Source: Candidatus Methanofilum arcanum
GTDB lineage: Archaea; Halobacteriota; Methanomicrobia; Methanomicrobiales; Methanospirillaceae
Length of the DNA: 12,295 bases
Reading direction: 5' to 3'
Assembly (NCBI GenBank): GCA_031285085.1
Contig: JAITWW010000006.1
Coordinates: 1-12,295 of the forward strand
The first letter of the stretch is position 1. Each line of letters opens with the position of its first letter. The notes under the pieces are model-generated. The model ran no database searches. It saw only the letters and a program-made list of their open reading frames with translations, and was not told the origin of the DNA. Made by a program: the position numbers and the translations under genes. This document shows positions 6,582-12,295 of this stretch, piece after piece.

Positions 6582-7517
6582 ATGATAACCATATATGTGA
6601 GCACGCCTCAGGGCATGATTGAGGTTCAGAAATATGAACCTGGGTGTTGGATTCATGTCGTAAATCCAACTGAAAAAGAGATATCATCTCTTATTCAACG
6701 ATTTCAACTTCCCCATGACTTTGTAACTGATCCCCTTGATATTGATGAACGATCTCGTATTGAGGTTGAAGATGATATCAGAATCGTTCTGCTTCGAGCT
6801 CCACGACGAGAGCCAGAAAATGCTGCAATTCCTTTTATTACGCTTCCTATTGGTGCTATTTTAGTCGAAGATGTTATCATTACCATCTCTCTTTCTGAGA
6901 TAGGTATTATGAATGAGTTCATCCATGGCAGGGTGCGAAACTTTCAGACACAGCAGCGAACCCGTTTTTTATTGCAACTCTGTTACCGGACAACTCTTCG
7001 GTACATGCGGTACTTAAAAGAGATTAATCGGATGACGAATACTCTTGAGATTCAGCTGCTTGATTCTCCCAAAAATGATCACCTCGTTGAATTTTTCAAC
7101 TTGCAAAAGAGTTTGGTGTATTTTACCACCTCACTTCGAACGAACTCGCTCATGATAGAAAAATTCCATTATCAATCTTCACTTCTTCCTCTGACTCCTG
7201 ATGAGGAAGATCTATATGAGGAGATCGTGATAGAAAACAAACAGGCGCTTGAGATGGCAAGTATCTATACCACGATTCTCACAGGCATGATGGATGTCTT
7301 CGCTTCGATGGTGAATAACAATCTGAATGTCGTGCTGAAGTTGCTTACGAGTATTACGATTGTATTAGCTATTCCTACTCTTATTGCCAGTGTCTATGGA
7401 ATGAATGTTGATCTGCCAATGCAGGAGTCTTCCCTTGGGTTTGCTGCTGTTATGGGTGTGACAATTGTAACAACTATTGCAAGTGTACTTCTCCTATGGA
7501 GAAAAGAGATGTTTTGA
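6582..7517 (+). CDS. CorA-family divalent metal ion transporter
   Basis: Inner-membrane channel of the CorA/2-TM-GxN class, expected to form a pentamer that admits Mg2+, perhaps also Co2+ or Ni2+. From the ATG at 6582 it has 311 residues. A soluble alpha/beta N-terminal domain is followed by a long helical stretch containing FLLQLCYRTTLRYMRYL, and then two C-terminal membrane helices (about 253-272 and 285-305) with the selectivity motif YGMN at 272-275. The frame is also open from an ATG at 6504 (337 residues). I prefer 6582 because it is preceded by the purine-rich GAGGGAAGG and because family members typically begin MITIY, as here. The 180-base spacer upstream argues for its own promoter. 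The ion specificity is inferred from family only. Confidence 0.88.
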   Translation: MITIYVSTPQGMIEVQKYEPGCWIHVVNPTEKEISSLIQRFQLPHDFVTDPLDIDERSRIEVEDDIRIVLLRAPRREPENAAIPFITLPIGAILVEDVIITISLSEIGIMNEFIHGRVRNFQTQQRTRFLLQLCYRTTLRYMRYLKEINRMTNTLEIQLLDSPKNDHLVEFFNLQKSLVYFTTSLRTNSLMIEKFHYQSSLLPLTPDEEDLYEEIVIENKQALEMASIYTTILTGMMDVFASMVNNNLNVVLKLLTSITIVLAIPTLIASVYGMNVDLPMQESSLGFAAVMGVTIVTTIASVLLLWRKEMF

Positions 7518-7533
7518 GTTCTGTTCACCCTCA

Positions 7534-7539
7534 TTTTTT
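7534..7539 (+). terminator. Oligo-T terminator candidate after the CorA gene
   Basis: A run of six T bases begins 17 bases after the CorA stop; archaeal RNA polymerase can terminate at such tracts without a hairpin. Two mutually exclusive short stems follow at about 7550-7571 (TTGAAA with TTTCAA, or CCCTTT with AAAGGG), which may assist or may be incidental. Confidence 0.3.
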
Positions 7540-7593
7540 CGAACAAGGCTTGAAAATCCCTTTCAAAAGGGTAGATGTACGCAATCAATATAA

Positions 7594-8202
7594 ATGAGAT
7601 GCTTTATGGATGAAAAAATCAGATGCCCTTGGGCAGACACTCCCATATACGTAGACTATCATGATAACGAATGGGGGCGGCCTGTACATGATGATATCAA
7701 GCTGTTTGAAATGCTCATTTTAGAAGGTATGCAGGCAGGGCTTACATGGAAAACCGTGCTTAAAAAGAGAGAGGCGTTCCGGGAAGCTTTTGACGGATTT
7801 GACCCTCATAAGGTAGCCCTTTATGACGATGCAAAAATTCAGGAGCTTATGGGAAACGAGAAAATAATAAGAAACCGCCTGAAAATAAATGCATCTGTGA
7901 ATAACGCTAAGCTATTCTTGGAAATTATTGCAAGTCACGGAAGCTTTGACAAATTTATATGGGGGTATGTGGACTATACACCTATTACAAGCCACTTTGA
8001 AAAATTGGGGGATTTACCTCCCGCAACCACGCCACTCTCTGATAAGATAAGCAAGGATTTGAAAAAAATGGGTTTTAAATTCGTCGGCTCCACCATAATG
8101 TATGCGTTCATGCAAGCTATAGGCATGGTTAATGACCATGTTACGGACTGTTTCGTTTATAAGGAGATATTGAAGGAGCAGTTTCATGATGGGAAAAGCT
8201 GA
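7594..8202 (+). CDS. tag: DNA-3-methyladenine glycosylase I
   Basis: Removes 3-methyladenine from alkylated DNA as the first step of base excision repair. It aligns along its whole length with the Tag family. Numbered from 7594: Cys11 and His23 (RCPW, YHDNEWG) and His182 and Cys186 (NDHVTDC) match the four zinc ligands known in E. coli Tag. LEGMQAGLTW holds Glu44 and Trp52, matching E. coli Glu38 and Trp46 of the base pocket. KKMGFKFVGSTIMYAFMQA is the conserved C-terminal stretch. The ATG at 7606 (MDEKIRCPW) is an equally likely start and would give 198 residues. Its arginine codons are AGA, CGG and CGC, with no CGA or CGT, unlike the neighbours, so it was probably acquired from a bacterium. 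It seems to stand alone. Confidence 0.92.
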   Translation: MRCFMDEKIRCPWADTPIYVDYHDNEWGRPVHDDIKLFEMLILEGMQAGLTWKTVLKKREAFREAFDGFDPHKVALYDDAKIQELMGNEKIIRNRLKINASVNNAKLFLEIIASHGSFDKFIWGYVDYTPITSHFEKLGDLPPATTPLSDKISKDLKKMGFKFVGSTIMYAFMQAIGMVNDHVTDCFVYKEILKEQFHDGKS

Positions 8203-8244
8203 TGCCGTTCTGGTGGAGTATAATCAGCAGCCATGGAGGCATCA
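8200..8244. repeat. Seven-base inverted repeat spanning the tag stop
   Basis: TGATGCC (8200-8206, including the tag stop codon) is mirrored by GGCATCA (8238-8244). The 31-base gap is long for a terminator loop. It may be incidental or mark the edge of an acquired segment. Confidence 0.25.
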
Positions 8245-8269
8245 CTCACTTTTATGATATACTATCACT

Positions 8270-8283
8270 AAAAAGTATATATT
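8270..8283 (+). promoter_or_regulatory. BRE/TATA-like promoter for the DUF2070 gene
   Basis: A purine run AAAAAG (8270-8275) followed by TATATATT (8276-8283) has the form of an archaeal BRE plus TATA box. Initiation about 25 bases downstream would fall near 8303-8308, leaving a leader of about 65 bases before the ATG at 8373. That leader carries the inverted repeats listed separately. Confidence 0.45.
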
Positions 8284-8299
8284 GAAACTCTCCGGTGTA

Positions 8300-8355
8300 G
8301 ATAAGGTCACTGGACAGATTTGGCCAGAAAAAAATCAAAAACGCCATACCTTATC
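8300..8355 (+). promoter_or_regulatory. Nested inverted repeats in the DUF2070 leader
   Basis: GATAAGGT (8300-8307) and its exact complement ACCTTATC (8348-8355) enclose a smaller pair, CTGG (8310-8313) and CCAG (8324-8327). They lie between the TATA box and the start codon, so the leader RNA could fold, or the arms could bind a dimeric repressor. No known riboswitch was recognised. Confidence 0.35.
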
Positions 8356-8372
8356 ATGAATAATATATTGAC

Positions 8373-10142
8373 ATGGCAAAACAAGGGGAGCTTGCCCTTG
8401 GTGGACTTGCAAAATATATTGTGCAAGTTCAATCCTGGAAAAACTCACTCACTCTTATCATAATACTTGGTATCATCGTTGAAGGAGCCACATTTTTCTC
8501 TTGGCGAAGCGGTCATATCTCCTATCTTATGATGGGGCTGTGTCTTATCATCATCCCAGCACTCCTCACCATCCCCTTGAGTGTTGCCATAGTCTCTCGC
8601 CATGGACGAAAACTTTCATGGGATTGGTCTGCCTTTATCGTACTCATTGATGTACTCATTCTGACCGTTGGACCTCTCATTACCCTTGTTCTCAAGCCTG
8701 AAATCGTATGGATTGCACACGCTTCATCAATTGGAATTATGCTCCTTGTCCGCTTTCTTTTCCTTCTGAGCATTGCAGATGATAGATTCTGGCCAACATC
8801 AAGTGTTGCAATCATTCATCCCATACTGGCACTCCTCGTTGGAGGATACTACTTTGGCTCACAGTTTATCCTCTTTGGAGGCCTTATCACCGTCTTTTTT
8901 GCACTCGGTGTCTTTCTTTTCGTTGAGATCGTAGAACGCCCGCTTGCAAAAAACTTCGGTATTAACCTCTTTACATTTGCAAATGCATTCATGAGCCAAA
9001 CCATAGAAGGAGGACAAAAAATCGAAAAACTCTTCGAACAGATCGGAGAAGAGGTCTATGTCCCAGAGGTCTCCTTCTTCTTTGCACAGGAAGGAGAACA
9101 TGCATTTACGATAACTACCCCTTCCGTGCACCCTGGCCCCATGGAAAATATCGGTGCTGCAAACCTCCCAGCCATACTTCATCAATCCCTTGGAGAGTAT
9201 ACCTTCGTATTTCATGGAGCATCAACCCATGACTACAACCTCGTTACTGAAAGAGAATGTGAAAAAATCATCAGTGTTATACAGCAGGGAAAAGTACATG
9301 CAACATACGCCCATACAACCGCAACAAAACCGGTTCGGATAAAATATAACTCCGTATCTATCCTTGCTCAACTCTTTGGCGATTGCATACTTCTTGTGAG
9401 CACCCGTTCCCCGAAGACAACAGAAGACCTTGATTATTCCATTGGAATGAGCATCATGAACGCAGGACAGCGCCTTTTTTCCCATATTGCGTTTATTGAT
9501 GGACACAATGCAATCCCAGAACTTGCACAATCTGTCTCTCCAGGATCGATAATATGCTATGAGTATCTCTCTGCATCAAACAAGGTATTCTCACACCTTT
9601 CAAAAGAAAAACAGTACCCCTTCAGAACCGGAGTTGCACGAGTACTAGTTCCATTCACACGAGAGCAAGGATTTGGAGATATTGGTATTCTCGCACTTGT
9701 CACCGAGGTATCTGAAACAACTGCTGTATATTTGCTTTTTGATGGAAATAACATAGTAACTGGAGTCCGTGAGCAGATCAGAGACCATATTCTCTCATTA
9801 GGATGGGCAGATGAATGTGAAGTTGCAACAACAGATACCCACTCTGTAAATAGTCTCAGCGGGTTTAATGCAATCGGTGTGCAAATTCCACCAGATCAAT
9901 TCATGCCATATATTGAGCAGGTAGTGCAGCAGGCATATCAAAACCTGGCTGACAGCTCAGTCTCAGGAGACACTCGATGGCTATCTGTGCGTATTTTTGG
10001 AAATCAGCGCATATCACAGCTTGCGAGCACTGTCTCATCCTTCCTCTCGCTTCTGGTTCCGATGATACTGATAATCATCGTCCTCTCATTTTTACTCTCG
10101 ATATTTGCATTTATCATTCTCTTTACCTATGCAATGAGGTAA
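8373..10142 (+). CDS. DUF2070 family archaeal membrane protein
   Basis: A 589-residue integral membrane protein of the archaeal DUF2070 family (COG3356, which I recall being described as a predicted lipid hydrolase related to neutral ceramidases). About six N-terminal membrane helices lie in residues 20-190, followed by a large soluble domain (about 200-550) and a C-terminal hydrophobic hairpin (560-586). The soluble domain carries conserved-looking metal-ligand candidates: HPGP (His253), FHGASTHDYN (His281, His286, Asp287) and DGHNA (Asp376, His378). These fit a hydrolase, but the activity is unproven. The ATG at 8373 has no Shine-Dalgarno site. The gene has its own TATA box and stands alone. 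It converges on the psiE/hxlB operon with no base between the two stop codons. Confidence 0.88.
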   Translation: MAKQGELALGGLAKYIVQVQSWKNSLTLIIILGIIVEGATFFSWRSGHISYLMMGLCLIIIPALLTIPLSVAIVSRHGRKLSWDWSAFIVLIDVLILTVGPLITLVLKPEIVWIAHASSIGIMLLVRFLFLLSIADDRFWPTSSVAIIHPILALLVGGYYFGSQFILFGGLITVFFALGVFLFVEIVERPLAKNFGINLFTFANAFMSQTIEGGQKIEKLFEQIGEEVYVPEVSFFFAQEGEHAFTITTPSVHPGPMENIGAANLPAILHQSLGEYTFVFHGASTHDYNLVTERECEKIISVIQQGKVHATYAHTTATKPVRIKYNSVSILAQLFGDCILLVSTRSPKTTEDLDYSIGMSIMNAGQRLFSHIAFIDGHNAIPELAQSVSPGSIICYEYLSASNKVFSHLSKEKQYPFRTGVARVLVPFTREQGFGDIGILALVTEVSETTAVYLLFDGNNIVTGVREQIRDHILSLGWADECEVATTDTHSVNSLSGFNAIGVQIPPDQFMPYIEQVVQQAYQNLADSSVSGDTRWLSVRIFGNQRISQLASTVSSFLSLLVPMILIIIVLSFLLSIFAFIILFTYAMR

Positions 10143-10718
10143 TTATATCTTCAACTTCTTTTTTTCATTTTTTTCTTTCTTATCCAGGAGGTAGATTCCA
10201 ACAATAAATGCTACCATAACTGTTGAAACAGCCATAATACTTATAGAATCAAGGCCTCCAAGTGTGTAAAGCAAGACATACCGGATCGTGACAGCAACAC
10301 CTACCACTAAAAGAGCATAGATAGGGACCTGACCACTCGTCAAATGGGCCTGTACCGTCTCAAACAGCCCAATAACGATAACGGTGAGAAAGATAACATA
10401 GATAGCCTCTTCAATTCCTTGTTCGAAATTTCCCCCATATCCCATTGCTACCTGAAACAGAACCTCACCTGCACTGAATAACGATGCAAAAGCGATAATT
10501 GAGAGAAAGAGCGCCGTCACAGTGTAACAAAATACCGGTACACAAGAGAGGTATTTGATAAGAATATCAGTTCCACTCTGAATCGGAAGGTGATCCAAGG
10601 ATTCACTCAAAGATGGAGAAGAGAAATCATGAGGACCAAAGATCTGTGAGACAGAGCCTATGCTAGATTTTTCGTCTTCATCTATTTGTTTCGTATTTTC
10701 ATCTGCTTTTGTATTCAT
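10143..10718 (-). CDS. PsiE-family membrane protein (second copy)
   Basis: A 191-residue protein of the PsiE family, named after phosphate-starvation-inducible PsiE of E. coli; the molecular function is unknown. A polar, acidic N-terminal extension (1-52) precedes four predicted membrane helices: about 57-85, 104-120, 131-152 and 158-179. The family core reads LFETVQAHL, then VPIYALLVVGVAVTIRY. A lysine-rich cytoplasmic tail closes it. It starts nine bases after the stop of its paralogue, with AAAGGA just upstream as a ribosome binding site, so it is the third gene of the hxlB operon. It differs from its neighbour mainly in the long N-terminal extension and basic tail. Its stop abuts that of the DUF2070 gene directly. 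Confidence 0.82.
   Translation of the reverse strand: MNTKADENTKQIDEDEKSSIGSVSQIFGPHDFSSPSLSESLDHLPIQSGTDILIKYLSCVPVFCYTVTALFLSIIAFASLFSAGEVLFQVAMGYGGNFEQGIEEAIYVIFLTVIVIGLFETVQAHLTSGQVPIYALLVVGVAVTIRYVLLYTLGGLDSISIMAVSTVMVAFIVGIYLLDKKEKNEKKKLKI
10159..10174 (+). terminator. Double oligo-T terminator of DUF2070 inside the opposing psiE gene
   Basis: Two runs of seven T (10159-10165 and 10168-10174) begin 17 bases after the DUF2070 stop. They fit archaeal intrinsic terminators. On the other strand the same bases encode the lysine-rich tail KKEKNEKKKLKI of the psiE product, so the stretch serves both strands. Confidence 0.5.
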
Positions 10719-10727
10719 CTCTTTCCT

Positions 10728-11207
10728 TTATTCTGCCATTATTTTAGCATTATCTGAGCTATCTCTGAGCACATATATTCCACATATGAGCACAAGCATG
10801 ACGATTGCGGTTGCCACAATATCTATCACTTGTACATCTTCAAAACTAAAGATCAAAGCATGACGAATCATCGCGGTAAGCCCAACCATCATTAAAATAA
10901 GGATGGGAACATGTTTTGTGCGAAGATAAATGACCACTGTCTCAAACAACTCAATAATGATGACGGTGAGAAGAATAGCATGAATTCCATGTGCAATTCC
11001 TAGTATCACCTCTCCACCTTCAAACATATGGATGAGAACCATTCCGGCATTGATCAAGGAAAAGAATGCAATGATAGAGAGAAGAAGTGCCACTAATATA
11101 TAGCAGATGATCGGAACAAATGAAAATATGGCAATAACCAGTTCTATCTGTTTTAACTCTCTGAAATCTTTGAAATGAAAGTATTTTCGTATATTCATGC
11201 ACATCAT
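10728..11207 (-). CDS. PsiE-family membrane protein (first copy)
   Basis: A 159-residue PsiE-family protein, paralogous to the next gene. Four predicted membrane helices lie at about 28-58, 72-93, 100-121 and 126-147. The shared core is ELFETVVIYL, then VPILILMMVGLTAMIRH, where its paralogue has LFETV and VPI..VG..VTIRY. The start ATG overlaps the hxlB stop as ATGA, indicating translational coupling. A second in-frame ATG three codons on (11198) is possible. Two adjacent, diverged copies suggest a hetero-oligomer in the membrane. Nothing seen links them to phosphate; the family name alone should not be read as a function. Confidence 0.83.
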   Translation of the reverse strand: MMCMNIRKYFHFKDFRELKQIELVIAIFSFVPIICYILVALLLSIIAFFSLINAGMVLIHMFEGGEVILGIAHGIHAILLTVIIIELFETVVIYLRTKHVPILILMMVGLTAMIRHALIFSFEDVQVIDIVATAIVMLVLICGIYVLRDSSDNAKIMAE

Positions 11208-11860
11208 TGTAGATTTGGGAATCTCTGCTCGACATCCGTGATGTTTCTGTGTTTAATCTCCATAATGGCAGCAATTGTTGCATCAGATAAGATAAGCGCT
11301 GCTGTCTCGAAGAGGGTTGCAAGGGGAGCAACAGGTGCTGCCATGGAACGATGTTTTCCGGTGAGTTGACGAATCGCAAAATCGTCCTCTGCATGTTCCA
11401 TGGTATTTGTGTTCAGCACCACAATACAGTCAGCAAGTGTGGCAAGTGGTGACTTTTCATCTGACGTGATGAGGCAGATTCTTCCTCCGATCTCTTTTGC
11501 TTTTTGGCAACCTTCAACTGTTGAGAGTGTCTTTCCACTTCCTGAGAATGCAATGAGGAGATCTGTTGGTTTAAATGCAGGAGTTACGGTCTCTCCAACA
11601 ACAAATGCATCCAATTTAAGGTGAGTAAGACGCATTGCAAAAGCTTTTGCAACATACCCAGAACGTCCAGCTCCCAAGAGATAAATGCGTTCTGCGTTTA
11701 GGATCTCCTGAATGAGCCTCTCCGTCTGTGCAGGGTCTATCATGGTTATTACATATTCCATGCATGACGTGAGAACCCTCATGAGTTTTGGGACAGATTG
11801 ATGATGTGGTATATCTTCTGGTAATGAAAAGAAGCTCTGTTCCTCATGTGCATTATGCAT
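11204..11860 (-). CDS. hxlB: 6-phospho-3-hexuloisomerase
   Basis: SIS-domain isomerase that interconverts 3-hexulose 6-phosphate and fructose 6-phosphate. With hexulose-phosphate synthase it forms the ribulose monophosphate pathway, which in archaea runs toward ribulose 5-phosphate and formaldehyde to supply pentoses. At 218 residues it is slightly longer than family members such as MJ1247, through its N-terminus. Motifs: IYLLGAGRSGYVAKAFAMRL (59-78), VVGETVTPA (87-95), the SIS phosphate loop SGSGKT (106-111), a P..TLFETAALI segment (179-190) and the C-terminal EQRFPNLQ. No synthase gene is in the window. It is the first gene of an operon with two psiE genes. The ATG at 11860 has no clear ribosome binding site; Met27 is a later alternative. 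Confidence 0.88.
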   Translation of the reverse strand: MHNAHEEQSFFSLPEDIPHHQSVPKLMRVLTSCMEYVITMIDPAQTERLIQEILNAERIYLLGAGRSGYVAKAFAMRLTHLKLDAFVVGETVTPAFKPTDLLIAFSGSGKTLSTVEGCQKAKEIGGRICLITSDEKSPLATLADCIVVLNTNTMEHAEDDFAIRQLTGKHRSMAAPVAPLATLFETAALILSDATIAAIMEIKHRNITDVEQRFPNLQ

Positions 11861-12295
11861 ATCTTACTAGTTTCCATCTAAGTTGATAAATCTCGTGGTG
11901 AAGGGTATGAGTTTTGCCAAATCAAGACTTATTGGGGGTATGTAAAAAAACTGAAAAGAACGCGAAAGGTTATGGATGAGAAACTCTTCTTGTGCTTGAA
12001 TTTTGGGGCATACGAAGATTGTAAGGAGAGATGAAGCTGTTACTCATCACTCCCTCTCATTTCAGATTCATCGAAGTATTCAGGCAAGAGGTTCATAGGT
12101 TGGATACTCATACTGGTAGACCTGCATTACGGTTTTTCCATACGGTTTTTTGTCGTCTAGGCCAGTCTACAAATCTTTCTCGCATGAGCTTGTAGCTATC
12201 ATTTGTCCAGGAAATATGCATCAACCATTAGCCAACGCATTCAAAGTACCCCATCTGTCATAAAACACAATAACATCCTGCAGATCTAATTTTTC
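11861..12295. other. 435 bases without an intact gene, probable gene debris
   Basis: No frame of useful length with a start codon was found. On the plus strand the frame 11883-12034 is open for 50 codons and ends ...MDEKLFLCLNFGAYEDCKER. On the minus strand three short frames follow one another in different phases, joined by stop/start overlaps: 12295-12221 (ends YDRWGTLNALANG), 12221-12108 (MHISWTNDSYKLMRERFVDW and on) and 12111-12040 (ends LPEYFDESEMRGSDE). They may be the decayed 3' end of a gene entering from the right. No family was recognised. A short direct repeat ACGGTTTTT also occurs near 12130-12150. Confidence 0.4.
11883..11891 (-). promoter_or_regulatory. Weak TATA-like box upstream of hxlB
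   Basis: On the minus strand the sequence ATTTATCAAC lies about 25-30 bases before the hxlB ATG. If used, it would give a very short leader or a leaderless mRNA, common in archaea and consistent with the missing ribosome binding site. The match is imperfect. Confidence 0.25.

Noticed and set aside
8362..8368. AATATATT-like box just before the DUF2070 start as its promoter
   Set aside because: It is within about ten bases of the start codon, so initiation would fall inside the gene.
10660..10863. Plus-strand frames of 60-75 codons crossing the psiE and hxlB genes
   Set aside because: They are antisense shadows of well-supported minus-strand genes; the serine-, threonine- and isoleucine-rich translations are what reverse frames of membrane proteins give.

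Overview
The window looks like part of the chromosome of a methanogenic archaeon, most likely a Methanomicrobiales species such as a Methanospirillum relative. The basis is the gene set: an XPD/Rad3 Fe-S helicase, the short archaeal type of lumazine synthase, a 6-phospho-3-hexuloisomerase and a DUF2070 membrane protein. Most of these genes favour CGA and CGT arginine codons. Starts are mostly without strong Shine-Dalgarno sites, and AT-rich TATA-like boxes lie upstream. The genus is an inference from memory of such genomes, not a search result.

Layout. Bases 1-2600 (+) hold the 3' part of an XPD helicase gene, cut by the window edge inside its Walker A motif, followed by mobA for molybdenum-cofactor guanylylation. 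Bases 2601-4854 are an accessory segment. It holds one large gene for an AlbA_2/GHKL-ATPase/helix-turn-helix protein whose 3' third is tandemly duplicated. Directly after it lies a second, diverged copy of the 3' end of mobA, so this segment looks like an insertion at, or rearrangement of, the mobA 3' end. Broken minus-strand coding-like sequence follows. Bases 4855-6401 are a two-gene operon, ribH and a class I aminotransferase, overlapping by ATGA. Next come a CorA-type metal transporter (6582-7517) and a 3-methyladenine DNA glycosylase I (7594-8202) whose codon use looks foreign.

Bases 8373-10142 (+) encode a DUF2070 membrane protein behind a good TATA box and a leader with nested inverted repeats. 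It meets, with no spacer at all, a minus-strand operon that reads 11860 to 10143: hxlB, then two paralogous PsiE-family four-helix membrane proteins. The last 435 bases (11861-12295) carry no intact gene; short frames on both strands look like gene debris.

The best candidates for something not yet described are the duplicated AlbA_2/GHKL regulator, with its nested inverted repeats inside coding sequence, sitting between mobA and a mobA 3'-end remnant; and the hxlB-psiE-psiE operon, which couples a sugar-phosphate isomerase to two small membrane proteins. No CRISPR array, rRNA, tRNA or intact transposase was seen.
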